DNA of 64,000 bases from Boletus sp. NGJ (taxonomy: Eukaryota; Basidiomycota; Agaricomycetes; Boletales; Boletaceae): the NCBI GenBank assembly GCA_019096195.1, contig JAGTXK010000239.1:372001-436000 (forward strand), read 5' to 3'. The notes below the pieces were generated by a model. That model did not search any database, had not been told where the DNA came from, and saw nothing but the letters and a program-made list of their open reading frames with translations. Positions within the stretch are counted from its first letter, which is position 1. Every line of letters begins with the position of its first letter. The position numbers and the translations under genes were made by a program. Below, in pieces: positions 1 through 12,600 of this stretch.

Positions 1-3000
1 CCGCGTGAGTTGGTTTGAAGGCTGGAGTCATGCCTCGAAAACCGCATTCTCGACCTGAGGCACTGTATTCATTGTTGTTCAAGGTTCTTGATTTGGGGTG
101 CAGGAAGCATGTTCACTTGCCTAACCCAGACCCTCAGTCCTCCCGCACTACGTTAGGCATGGTGCACAGCCCACGAGGGAGACGCGAGAGTGTGAACAAA
201 TAAGGGTCCTCGCGGGCATGACCCAAGGAGAAATTTGACAGTAGTTGACAGCCCCAGAGCAGCAGAGAGCTCGGTGCATTATCTGCACACACCGCGACTG
301 CGATCGTATCGCCACCGCACCGACAACGTTTGCCCCACAAGACAACTCGGAAAGCGATGCGCCTGAGTTACTCAGTTACCTTGTAGCTGCATTCAACACC
401 TTGCACTTTCACGTCACGTTGTTGAGCAAAGGATGCCGCTTCAGGAAGCGCTGTTCTGGCAACCTGTGCTGCGGAAAAAGGGATGGGAGCAAGGAGGCTG
501 CCTATTCCAGTACATCTTCATGATTGAATCAATGCAGGAAACGAGAAGGCAAACACGACCAGCATGGGTCGAAACCCACCTCGTACGTCCAGACCTATCG
601 AGAATAGTCATTCACCACGGTGTAAAAAGGAGATGAGAACGTGTGATCGGAGATAGGCTTTTCTTTGACCATCTCGGTTCAAGAAGGTTCCCTGTTGCCA
701 TTCTTTCACGGAAAGGCGACGTGTTACCAGCACGAACTGGTGCGACTCGGCGGAGAAAGTAGTGGGCATGTACCACACTTTTAACGATCCGTCACTGGCT
801 TGCCCGTAGACAGATGATGATCAACCTCGTCCTTGTTTGCAGGAGTGAGAAAATAAAATCTGTTTATACTAATCTGAGAGCGGTGGCCCACATCTCTTTC
901 CGAGTGGCCGCCACTAGCTGAACGTATGTACTGTAACAAGGCGATGTTTGCACACGCCTTCCATTCTGTCCATTGACAAAACCGTCACTCCATATCTCAC
1001 CTCCGTGCGGATCACATTTGATGTCTTCAAATGCCGTCCAACCTCGACGCACATCTGATAGTAGGGATCACGCAATCCCTTGTCGATAAGGCTACGATAC
1101 TCCGTTCTCCAGTCGCCGTGCCGTGATAGGGTTGCTTCTCGACGTTTGAACGTTCAACGTCCATCTGGCATCCATATCTCGCAATATTACATGTATATCG
1201 CATTGGACCCTATGCGGACGATTTCCGTGCGGCCTTCTCGTCCGATATTGATCGCAGAACATGCTTATCCTCGCACTGGCCCAAAGGACCCAGGTGCGCT
1301 CCGAACCCACCGCCTCTCGTCGGATCAACCATGCTCGGACGGCCATGTGATACCCCTCTTTGCACGACAAGGCATCAAACGTTTCTTTCAACGGAACCGC
1401 TTGCGCTCGTACCCCAGAACGTGGTTGCATTCGGTTAGACAAGATTGTCGTGATGCGGCCCGTGGCACGATGGCGCAAAAAGGACAGAAAAATAAATAAC
1501 GGCACTCCTTGACGGTATCTGCCACCGCTTCCCTCGTGACTTTGAGCGGACAAGGGCTGGTGCATAATTGCCTTTCCACGTTTGTATTACCATTGCCATC
1601 AAACCCTGTTGCCTCGAGGCGTGCCACCTTTTTGCTTTTTCGGACGCCGCAAGCGCGCCACATGCAGGACGGAGACTGAAGAGTTCTCCTCTCCATTCAT
1701 GTTCGTACATGTTCCGCATGGCATAACCGTTCGCTGATAGGCTCAATGTGGAGACAAAGGACCTAGAATGATGCCCCTTTGATTATTTTTAGGGGCAAGT
1801 TTGCACCACCTTGGTCTGGTCTGCAATGCCAAGATAAGCGCGTGAACCAGCGCGTTCTGACAACGAGCAAAATCACAGTGACAACGCATACGGTGCTTGG
1901 ACGGCGCGGGGATGTCGAGTAAACGAAGAATGATAAGATAACAGAGTCAAGTTAAACCTCGATCGCCCATCTGCCTCCGCGGGATCGAAGCACAACTTCA
2001 GGTTCTCGGTGGCGCACGCTCATTCGCTGAGATGTCTTATCCGCCTTACGGTAAGATAGACTTGACCGCAGTTATCAACAACTGTGGTGAGAGAAGGAAG
2101 GCGGTGAATCCATCTTCCTATCTACATGGAGCCTCCATGTCAATGTGAAAAATAGTCCTACAGGAGCCCTCTGCACGAGTAATCTCAGCATCCCCGTTGG
2201 GCGGAAGGAGCTGGTACGTTCCTGTACGTGATCCGTGGACACAGGTGTCACGGGTTGAAATGCACTGTTCCACAGTTACCATATCCCTGTAAGAGGTACC
2301 AGTCAAAGGAACTTGTTTTGCAGCCCGGATCGGTGTACTATTGCGTTCCGCTGACATCCGCATCAGCTAGCACCAAATTAATGCAAGGCGATGGAAAGAC
2401 AAAAGTCGACGTGACGCGCTCCACGGTCTTTTTTCCAACACCGTACCCCGTCCGCGCCTAAAGCCCGACACGGCGCGTGCCAGGAACGCCGTCTCGGCTT
2501 ATGATGGTGGCGAAGCCGGGCAACGAAACCTATCCCCAACGTTCCGTGCAGAGCGGCACCTGCCAACGAACCCGCGTCGTCATAACTGTAGGTAGATATG
2601 TTCGTCCCGACCGTTTGACCTGCAGAGCTTGGTGTTCATTTACTTCGCGCATGGCCATGATACGATCAATCGGTAAAGAGCTGCGAGCGCCCATGTTAAA
2701 ATTTGGCCATGCTGTGCTATTCATCAGGGTGCCAACACGACGCAAGCCAATTATGCCATCATTTATACAGCGCCGACTAACCACAATCGAGCACGATTAA
2801 GATTGAAGCTTGAAGGATTGCGAGTCATGAGCGTTGGAAAGGAAACGATGCATTTTAGTGCGGCGAGGCAGGATTGAAACACGAGTTAATCCTGTGTAGG
2901 GGGAGTCCAAGGTGGCTATCGGCGGAGGAAAGCGCAGCGCTCGTTCATTTAGAAAAATGAATATTTCGCCGTGTTGACTTTCAGGGAAAGGAAAAAGTTT

Positions 3001-6000
3001 GGTTTGGTAAGGATAGCGGGGTATGAGGATGAAACGGACCAACACGAGGGTTTCGGAATCGGCTAGTGAGCGCCGCGGTCAGGCACGTGTAGTTGGGGTC
3101 ATTTGAGACGACCCGAGCCTGCGAAGCGGCGTATAGACTGTCAATGTATGTGATAACCAGTGACGCATACTACAGAATCGAAAAAGGACAGTGTAGATGG
3201 CATCAAGCTCAAGGATGGACGTTAGACTAGACCCTTGCCAGGGTTGGGCTCTAGTGAGATTACTCGTCAATGTACACCCACAGATCCCCAAAAAGGCCAT
3301 GTGAGTGTCTCGGCGTTGTACTACACCAGCTCGCTCGTGTGGCGAGTTTCTAGGATTAAACCAAGTGGGCGTCATGTCGTAGACCGACGTGAACTAACCG
3401 TTAGATTGACAGGTTGCCACGTCATCAAGTGTCAGAACGATAATCCTGCAAGTAACATGAAACCCTCTAGACAATATTGTTGAGCACATCGCGACCCTTG
3501 ATGAGTATATCAATGTCTGAAACAATCGTGATCATACACAGCAAACCCCCACAGGTTGCGCACTGGGTCCCGAAGCGCCGTGATGAGTCGTTGACAGTGT
3601 CCGCACACGCTATCGCCACCTTTTTGAAACGTCGCCCTGGTCTCCGCGTCGACTCCTTCTAGTTGGCAGTTTTCTCCGTTAGTTATAGGAGAGCGGGAGC
3701 ACAACTGTCATGTATCAAATGGCGCCTGTCTTGTCAATCCGATACTTATGCTCCCTTCGATCATGCCACCGCTGTCAAGCTGTTCGGCAAAACGCGCACT
3801 GCATCCCGATAACTATGAGTGCTAGGGATCCGCTCAGTCCGTTATGCGCATTTCCTTTGCACATCCGGTCTGGCTTGTTGCGTACAGGAGGCTGATGTTG
3901 CATCCTTGAGCTATTTCATTGATGAACCATATCCGCGTAGGAAGAAGCAGTGGACGCACTCATGACATCGCGATAAGGTCTTCTTCCAATTTTCCGAGGA
4001 ACGCACAGTAAGTGGGGCTGTGCGGCGAAAGCGGCTGGAGAGACGTCACATCGCCTTATCTACCTGCCAAGATCAGACACTAGCTGGTGCGCGCTGATAT
4101 GAACATGAATGAGAAACACCGAACAATGGCGTCATACGCACGAATTGCGACCAACAAGTATTGAAGATAAACCCGATCAGCCACCTTCGATGCTCAAATC
4201 AAGCTGAGCGGCCATCACCACTGGCCAATCAAAGGTTGCTGGGTTTGGGGGAGTAGATAAACCAATAGTCGCGCTCAGGGTGACACTGCGAGGTCGCACG
4301 AAGTAGATGGTGGCTCAGCTTAGAGACGACAGAAAGCTAAACATGTGCAGATTCTTTGTGTGTTTCCCGTACTTTGAACGCTGAGCCTCTCACCGTTGAC
4401 TGATTTACGGCGTCGTCATGAGTATCAACATCACCTTAAAAGGACGGGCGTATTCCCATGTACGGAGACCTTGCCATATCATTGTCCCACCACTGACTTA
4501 TCTGGGGTGCAGTCGATTGAACGGAGCAGTCACATACAATGGCTCCCCCTCGCTACTAGATAATGATGAAAGGGTTGGGTCAGGTGATGGACAAGGCAAC
4601 CCAGGAGTCAGGGTGAAGCCGCAGGGACCACTTTCGCCATATTAATCGTTAGGACGATGCATCTCAAATCTGCAGAACCGACGGTATGATGACATTGACA
4701 TTCCTGTTCAAAGTCGCGTTGCGAGGAGTGTCTTGAAAGCGATGGTGTTGTAGTGGTAGGGATCATGTAGTGATTATCAACCACGCACAAACGCCATCCA
4801 TACCACGCCTTTGAGTCAATGTCTGGACGTAAAATCTGATCTGAATTGATTCAAAGGGAACTCGCACCTGCCTTGATATGCGAGGCAGAAGCCAAATAAT
4901 TCTGTGAAATGAACATCATGGATCTGATTCTCCGCACATGTGGGGTGAAGTCACGAGGCTTTAAAACGAGGGACGTCAAAATAGGTAAGCAAGTGGCATG
5001 AAAGAGGACGACTCAAATCGGACTGAGTCGCCAAGGTGAGTGACGGTTTGGCAGGCGAGAGAGCAAGTACAAGCACTGTGCAAGTTTATGTAGTGCCGCT
5101 GTCATTGTTTTATCAAAAGCTTGCCATATGACAATGCTGGACGGCAAGGAGGCTTTGCTATCCGAAACAAGCGCACTTTTAGGCGAACAGAAATGACATC
5201 CACGGCCGGGAGGGCAATAGCTTCGGTTCGGACAAGACACATGAAAAAGAAAAGGCAGCGAGGATGAGTTTCGGCACGGCGCGCGGTATCGTGCGTAGTC
5301 GGGACATCGGTTCAAGAAAATGGTAGAAAGCTCGGGAATCGGCATAGAAGCAGTGATATCAGTGTTAGGGCGATCCGGTCATGTCGCAAAGCCAGAGGCC
5401 ACTGTACGGGGTCAGAACAATGTCGAGAGGGAAATGGATACCTTGCTCGGGCTGAGCGATGAACCGAGCCGGTTCGGGAGTTGTAGCAGCGCTTTTGGTG
5501 CGCGGATCGCATCCGGCCGAACGTCTTGTGTAAGACGATTTTGGAGATACTGCCACCTCTCACCGGAGGTTGTCATCACATCCGTCAAGGTTGGACCTTT
5601 GTTCCAGGTATAAAAGGAGGTGGTGGAGGGCTGAGTGGGTCCCTCGTTCTGCGCACGCAAAGCTGTGGCGACGCTGCTCACCGCCCACTCGATCCTACTG
5701 CAGAGAGCCCGCCGTGTGTCCGATCGACCACGCCTGGTGGATAACGAGATTCGTCAAGAGAAACCTTCTCGCCGTCCTCGAGGCAGCAAGCGAAGACAGA
5801 GGAGTACACGCCGCAGGGCAGCACGACTGAGAGACGTACTCGGGCCGTTCCCACGGTAAGTTTTCCATTGTTCATTCCACGGAGCTGCTGCCAATTATTT
5901 GGCGATGCCAATAATAAACAAATGGTGTGCCGCGCCGGCGCGGTGCCCAGGTCCCAACAAAAATTGCCTGGCATGCGGCATGGCTTCTCGGCTGGGCATT

Positions 6001-6060
6001 CGGCACGTTTTGATTATATAATAACTTTTATTTTATTTTATTTAAATTTAATTTCTTGAA
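1..6060. other. Gene-poor stretch, no recognisable gene
   Basis: I read both strands and found only short open frames (longest about 160 codons) whose translations look like random composition and do not join into a family-like protein through plausible short introns. No tRNA-like cloverleaf, terminal repeats or reverse-transcriptase motif was seen. Base composition is mixed and not strongly AT-rich, so this is not an obvious centromeric or RIP-like block. It may be old, decayed repeat DNA, but no repeat unit is visible within the window. This is negative evidence obtained by eye. Confidence 0.5.
5930..5943. promoter_or_regulatory. 14-nt perfect GC palindrome upstream of the cyclin gene
   Basis: The 14 bases ccgcgccggcgcgg equal their own reverse complement. 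They sit about 260 nt upstream of the cyclin start codon, just after a CCAAT pentamer at about 5891. A dyad of this kind is typical of a dimeric or zinc-cluster factor site, but no factor can be assigned from the sequence. Confidence 0.3.
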
Positions 6061-6100
6061 AAGATCTCAAATCTTGTACTGTTCTCAGGGACTCGACGGT

Positions 6101-6107
6101 TTATATA
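6101..6107 (+). promoter_or_regulatory. TATA-like element of the cyclin gene
   Basis: The motif ttatata lies about 95 nt upstream of the cyclin ATG, downstream of a T/A-rich stretch (about 6010-6055). Position and sequence fit a core promoter, but many fungal genes lack one, so the assignment is tentative. Confidence 0.3.
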
Positions 6108-6201
6108 CGCACTCGACTTCTCCCCAAACAGTGCTTCCGAACTATTAGCCCTCCATCGCTTTGCTTTATCCAGCGCCACCTCTTCCCTTGTCCCCCTGCT
6201 A

Positions 6202-7249
6202 ATGGCTACTGTCCACGGTCCTATCACAGCCAGTCATCCGTCGCCGTTCAGGTCAACCCACAACGCCTCTCATCCGCGTGTCTCATACCCCCAACCTCCG
6301 GTGAGTCCTTCCATTCTCCCCTTCTGGCCAATTTTTCTCAAGTGGCCCTCTCTCAGGCACCGTCTACCAAACCACCCTCGACACAGCCCACGTCAAGTAG
6401 GCAGGATCCATTTTACGGCCACGAACAGACGTCAAAGTTATGCGCCAGGTTTATCACTCACCTGTTTGTCTGCCCCGAGTACCCCCCCATCCTCATCGAA
6501 TTCAACTGTCAAGCTACCCCATTTCATAGCGTATGCATTGCACAGGACGAAACTGCATGCTTCAGTTACCTTTGCCGCCCTCGTCCTCTTGCAGCGGCTC
6601 AAGGCTCGATTTCCGACCGCTCGGGGATCATCGGGTCATCGCCTCTTCATCTCAGCGTTCATGCTCGCCTCAAAGGTCATCTGCGACGACACTTACTCCA
6701 ACAAATCCTGGTCAATTGTCGCACAGGGCATGTTCCAATTGCGGGAGATCAACCAGATGGAAAGAGAAATGTGTCAGTACCTCGAGTGGGAACTCAACGT
6801 CGATCCCATCACCCTCAGAGAGTTCGAGGACATGATCCGCAAGGATTTTGTCGGTCCCGGGCCGTACCCTACGTACATCCTGCCCACGACGAAGAAGTCT
6901 ACGCCGCCACCCACCGCCAACCCCTTTGCAGCTTCGTCCAGTACGAGTCCTTTGCCGTTGTACGGGCATCGGTATCCATCGCCACCCAAACCTGTCTTCC
7001 TCCCACCTCCAAATCCCTCGGCGGCGTACATGACTCCCCCCCACCACCCCCGATACGCCTTCACCATCGTATTCACCGTCGACGTCCCCAGCGTCGTCGG
7101 CATCTCCACCCACCCCACCCGGCCACGAGGATCACACTGCCAAGATCGTGTCCGCCTCATCATCGCCAGGTCTCGCAAAAGCAGAGGCCATTCCTGTCGT
7201 TTATTCAAAAAGCAAGATGTTCGCATTCGCTTCGCCCGCCGTGTGGTAA
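6202..7249 (+). pseudogene. PHO80/PCL-type cyclin with two apparent +1 indels
   Basis: This encodes a regulatory subunit for a Pho85-like cyclin-dependent kinase. Exon 1 (6202-6300) is joined to exon 2 (from 6357) through a 56-nt GT-AG intron. The cyclin box is clear: LPHFIAYALHRTKL, then AALVLLQRLKARFP, then FISAFMLASKVICDDTYSNK, then MFQLREINQMEREM and a conserved helix ending in DFVGPGPYPTYILP. A Pro/Ser-rich tail ends in KMFAFASPAVW and a TAA at 7247-7249. The conserved reading passes between frames twice, once in the C7 run near 6483 and once in the C7 run at 7036-7042. At both places six Cs would keep one frame. The rest is so well conserved that sequencing or assembly error is as likely as true inactivation. 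The uninterrupted frame that runs on to 7527 has an implausible C-terminus and is not the product. Confidence 0.75.
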
Positions 7250-10200
7250 TTCATCACTATTGTAACTCACGTTATTCGCCTAGAATCGTCGTCTTGATGA
7301 CGATACCTATTGTATACTCGCCACCCTCGCCATTCTCCCAGGCTGCCTACCGAATATTTAAGGACCTATCTATACCCTACCCTCGTGCTTTGGGGGTGGG
7401 CGACTTGGGGTGTCGTTGGCGACGGACCTTACTACCTTGCTTCATTTCGCATTGGGCATCACTGCATACTCATGTTGTGTCAATAGCTGCATACAAACTT
7501 TTTTTCGTAGGCATATGTACATCATAAAGAAACAAGTTTTGCTGAATACAATGAAAGAGCCAAAGGAAATTGGTCTGAACCTCGCGGTCAGTGAAACATC
7601 GCAAGCTTCTCGAGCGGGAATAAGCCCCCCTTCTCACAAGACGTCAACAATGGGCCTACGCTCCGTTAGGCCTCGTCTCTGAGGTAACGTCAACACAGCC
7701 CGGCACCGATAATATAGACCCATCACTCGGTGCTACAGCTGATGCATCATTGTCGCTGGAACAACCCTCTTGCGCTTACGAACGTGATTCAAACTTATGT
7801 GGGGAGGAAATCCACGTTTGGTGGGCTCAAACTGAGTGCTAATTCGGGCTTGACGGCGCCAGGGCTTGGAGATCAGACGTTTCTGTTGGAACCTGCCTCT
7901 TGCGGTCGTTTATCTCATCCGTCGTTAACCCTTGGAACCGCAGCCTTCCCCATTCAGACAAGGCGCGTGTTCATATCAAAAAAAAAAAAAAAAAAAACAT
8001 TGGCTCCGTGATACTGGATGGACGCCGAGCGGTCGTCGATGGAGTTATCTCCGGCTTTGGTCAGTCTGTTGGAGTTTCAGAGTCTCATTCGCGCGGTTCG
8101 ATAAGGGCTCGCTGACGAGGTGAGGTAGGCTTCTGACGTTCTGATCCCCTCTCTCCCTCACCAACGTACCGTACCAAGCGAGACGGGCCTCACTGCAACC
8201 TGGCAGCTTCACAATCAATCTAATACAGTTTCGAGGCACCGTGTGTCAATGGCAGCCACACATAGCCAGCAAAGTTTCTTCCCAAAGCCATGCAGTACGA
8301 GCCAAGACACACGACGCGCGGCATGAAAAGAAGGCCGTATCAAAGGTGACTCGACTCTTGAACGACGCAGTGCCATGGCAAGGGAGTGTTGTTGGCAGCC
8401 GCTTTCCAGAGAGAACATGATTAACGGACTACAGGATGGCAAGTACATGGCTTGCTCTACAATAGGTACGTCCCGTTCCGGAGCTCGGCGTCAATCTCAG
8501 GCTAATAGTCACAGCAGTGGACTACAGCTGCTAAGAGTACTCGTTGTCCGTGATCCCGCCGATTGCAAAGGCTAAATTCACCCACCCCTGATGTCAGGCG
8601 ATCAGCACTGCCTTCGTCCAAACTATCGCTCCCGTTCGAGGAGGAAAAACATGCGAGTGCCTCATGCCCCGCCATTATGGCAATCTCCCATGGTTCACAG
8701 TACCTGTATTGTATTCCGTTCGCTGTCTCGTTCGACCTCCATTGTACACTTGCCGTTTTTGTGCGCAGGGACTGAACCTTGTACGTATGAATGGATAAAT
8801 GCCTGTGGCGAATGGATGCATTCAAACAGAGGTGTACGGAATGGTCGACGTTTATTGGCGGTCTGGACCACGCCAAGGTTCGCAAGTGAGTTTTTACTTC
8901 CATGACAGCATGCGTTGGCAAGGCGTGTCGACTCCTCCTCGGCTTACCCACAGCATCCTCGAGATAGTGTTTCAAACGGAACCAATTTAGCGTTTCCGTG
9001 GAAAAAGCGACTCTGTGGCATTCGACATGGGTCCCATTTTCCCAGCCGGTCCCCTGTCCGTGTTTTGATCCAGCGCTGTGTGTTTGTGATTCCCCTCACC
9101 GTATGCGCGAATGCGTTTGTGCCATACTTGGATTGGTTGGTGTGTGCTACTTTGTTTACCGTAACGATTTTCGATGTCCGTTTCAAGGATCTGATCGTTG
9201 TTCGGCCTGCACGGTGATGGTGAAGATGGATACGCTTTCACGACAACCGACGACGACAATCATACGCCCTGAGAGAGTATATAGACGGAGATGGCGTGAC
9301 GTCTGTGGAATCGAAGGATGGCTCACAATTCGCTCTCCAAGGGTCCCCTTCACACAGCAATCCGACTACAGTTCCCGCCCGCGCAACACAGCTATAACGA
9401 TCTCACGGGAGTCGTACGATTTGAAACATTTATGGCATCGCCTCTGCGAGTATGAGATGGATGGGCGGGGGTCTTGTTTCACAACGAGGCCCATATGAGT
9501 AGGATTCCAAATCTTTACTTTTGCCTCGACTCCCTTCGTTGACCGTGGCCCCTAGTATCTAGAACTTTGGTCATCGTTTCACATAATGGTAGCGCCTCCA
9601 TTATGTGCGTAATCGTAGACAAGGTTGTGCCTCCCGGGCCCTTCTCGACTTTCAAATACCCCTTCCACATCGAAACATGCAATGACGATTGCGCAGTTGA
9701 CGCGGAACACCCCGGACAAGCCACCTCAGCCCTACTCTACTTTTGTGACGCCATTCCCTCGCTAAGCCTAGCCCGTGGATCACGCAGCATCCGAAGCACT
9801 GTTCGCAGTGATAGTGGTGCGCCCATACAAATAAGACACATCTGTTCCAGGTTCCAGTGTTCTTGACCTCCCTGGTCCTAACTTGCGATGCCAGTGCTCA
9901 TATGCAATTATCAAATAGGCGCTAACCAACAGGTTGGAGTTGTCTTTTTTCCTTCTTTTTCTTACCCTGCTTCCTCTGCTTCTTCACTTCCGCGCCGCCC
10001 GCGCGCGACGCCACGCTCATGAATGCTGGGCACATGTCCCCTGACCATCCCTGATCGCCCCCGGGTGCCCTAAGACAACTCCATATCGCGCCGCGCGATC
10101 CCGCGAATGGATCCGGATGCGCAAGCTAAAACGATCACACGTTCGTCTCATCCTCATCATCATATATAACACCCTCGAAGTCCAGATTTTCCAAAAATGG

Positions 10201-10884
10201 CCCCCTCTTTTTATTGTTTCGAAATCGTTGATGGTAAACAACAATGGAGCCATGTAGGCTGGAATGGGAAACGGCCATTGGATGGACATCGGATCGATTA
10301 ATCAGACCCGCCCAGCTGGTGTCCACTTTACTTCAAGTCCCAAGCCAAACCAATCCGTTTGGTTTAGCCGTGCAAGTATCCAATTGACAGCCGTATGTAC
10401 CATCGGAGTGACCTGCCCGCCCAAACATTGTTCGTATCCTCCGTCCCGGTCGTCGATCTCGTTGGGTAGAGCCATAGTCGCATCCTGCGTGGTGCGTACC
10501 CCTGTGGATATGCCTGTTTTGTGGGCTTCTGATGCCTTTTTTCAAACGTCTTCCTTTCCAACTCGGTGCACCTCTGACCAAGTGGTTGATAGTTGTAGGC
10601 CCGATTCGGATGATAATCATGGGATGCTACATAGCCGTCACATTTCATAAACGCCTCCGAGTACCACTGATTGGATGCAGATAGTACCTTTATTACCTCT
10701 CTCACACATGCATGTATGTGGAGAGATGGATTGAACAACGGTGGTACAGTGGCGTATATTGGAGCTTCATAACATCGTGAGGATGTGAGGGCAGCCACCG
10801 TGAGGCACTATCTAGTACATCCGTGGCTATGTGATAACGTCCACGCACGACGCCGAGACTCATCATGCATCACCCCTTTTTCCA
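7250..10884. other. Gene-poor stretch with an A20 run
   Basis: No recognisable gene or RNA was found over 3.6 kb. Open frames are short and show no family resemblance. A run of 20 A lies at 7978-7997; it could be a retroposed tail, but no upstream element or target-site duplication could be recognised. The last few hundred bases are the 3' flank of the minus-strand acetyltransferase. Confidence 0.45.
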
Positions 10885-12141
10885 TCATCGAAAGCTCTTG
10901 TAGAACACCCAAGCATCGACGTATTCTTCCCCCGGCCCATCCGTCCGTTTGAGTCTTCCCGCTTTGGGTATCAAACCCGCTTTGACGAAACCAAGTTGCT
11001 CCCAAAGTCTTTTTATATATACCAAAAACAAGTTTGCCAGATGTCAGCCTAGATCCTTTCCGCAACGCACTCAAACGAAGAGGAGAATGTGTGTGTGACG
11101 CCGCCGGCTAAATGACGCGCTCACCGAACGCTCGCCACGTTATTCACGTACACCAAGTTGAACACGCTCGCCTCGTACCCCAACCGCGGTGCATAATGCA
11201 AATATGACCGCGCGAGGACACGCCCATAACCACCGCCTCGGTGAGCTGGCGGAACGACGAAACCCGCATTACAGATCTAGAAATGAAAAAGATGCCAGTG
11301 GAGAGGATGATGTTTCGTATCAGAATGATGAATGCGTTCCGCGAATGAGAAAAAGAGAAGGGGGATTCAATTTCCGTCCTGTCGAGGTCGCGGGGTTGTC
11401 ACAAGGCTTGGGGATAGCAAAGCGTTGCCCACTTGCCATGATAAGCGACCCGACGATCTCTTTGTGGTGGAAAGGGAAGGGAGGACGACGACTTACATGC
11501 GATGAACGCCCCGGGTAGTTGGGTTTCACCTAGAGGGGTTAAAAAAAATGCCCGAATGATGGGGCAATCATTGATCAGTCGACACGACCAACAAAAGGGT
11601 TCAAAGGGATCGTTGCGAGCCTCAGCCATATGCATAAACCCTGTCAGCATTGCAAAGCAAAACAGGGCGCAAACACGCAAGAACGATCAATATATCATAT
11701 ATCACATACGTAGTAAAATCCGACCACGCAAGCGTCCCACGACCGTTCCGCCCTTGCAGCCTCGAGATCGACGTTGACCTCTACCCCGACCCCGATCTCG
11801 CTTGCCACCGGCTGAGCGAGTGGGTGTGGGTCGGGTGTGATTCTAGGCCTATCTTCCGCGGCGACGATGGCGATTATGACGTCCGCAGCGAGAAAGTAAG
11901 CCCTGAACGCATGTGGGTCCCGCATGTCCTCTTGGGGATACGTCAACCCCGTCTCGACCTCGTCTGCAAAGACAGCATGTAAATACTCGAACAAACCGGT
12001 TTGTCTGTGCGCGTCGACGAGCGTGGACGGATCGACGTGGAAGAGTATCACGGTGGCGCGCGGGTCGCGTGGATGGGACCATGCTGTAGCGGGGAGATTG
12101 GACGACCTCGTGGGAGGGGAGAAGACACCATAGGCAGACAT
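10885..12141 (-). CDS. GNAT-family N-acetyltransferase
   Basis: The product is predicted to transfer acetyl from acetyl-CoA to an amine; the substrate is unknown. Four exons in transcript order: 12141-11710, 11529-11497 (33 nt), 11276-11125 and 11008-10885, giving 246 aa with consistent phases. The acetyl-CoA-binding motif is AHRGGGYGRVLARSYL (R-G-G-G-Y-G core) in exon 3, followed by the typical YEASVFNLVYVNNVASVR strand-helix and the LWEQLGFVKAGLIPKAGR segment that closes the fold. All three introns are GT-AG. An in-frame ATG 19 codons upstream (12198) is possible, but the chosen start avoids a Lys-Lys stretch translated from a poly-T tract. Downstream on the same strand nothing follows; the glycerate kinase-like gene lies 460 bp upstream in the same orientation. 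The GNAT assignment is strong and the specific function is unknown. Confidence 0.85.
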
Positions 12142-12600
12142 TTTTTTTTCGACGAGCGTGGGCCAGTCCAAATGTTTTGAATGAAATGAATCGATCAATT
12201 GAAAAGTTTGACGCGGAACGGGCGGCGGGAGAGCGACTTTGGATGTGGGAGAAATGGCAACACATGAATCATTATCTGATCATTTCAGAACACGAGATGG
12301 AGAGACGGATGACAACGTGACTGATTTCTTACATATCATAGGCTCAGCCGACCGTCGCTGGTTACAAATGATTGATAGAATCTTGTCGGTTTTCCACATC
12401 AGCTCGGCTGATCATGCTAGTGGCCCCGAGAAGAGATTTCAACCCAACCCGTACAGCTTTGGAGGACGAAGAAGGATCGATGTATCACCGAGTCAGAGCC
12501 AGATAACGCTGCACAGGTTCGATGAAAACCCAACTCCTGGTCTTCTCCAATTCATTTAATAATGGGGTCGTAATGCGAACCAGACCGAGGCTCTCGGGAG
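12142..12600. promoter_or_regulatory. Intergenic: GNAT promoter region and kinase 3' flank
   Basis: These 459 bases separate two minus-strand genes. A T9 run lies immediately upstream of the acetyltransferase ATG. No other feature is seen. Confidence 0.4.

Noticed and set aside
1092-1565. 157-codon minus-strand ORF in the gene-poor left end
   Set aside because: No domain, signal peptide or repeat is visible and composition resembles random frames; a plus-strand ORF of similar length overlaps it.
6480-7042. Programmed ribosomal frameshifting in the cyclin
   Set aside because: Both sites are plain C runs with no slippery heptamer of a known type, and no family member is known to need it.
6202-7527. 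Single 441-codon cyclin frame
   Set aside because: It reads through an intron and leaves the conserved frame at both C7 runs; the N-terminal and C-terminal parts lose family resemblance.
7978-7997. A20 run as the tail of a SINE or processed pseudogene
   Set aside because: No Pol III box, gene-like sequence or flanking duplication was found upstream.
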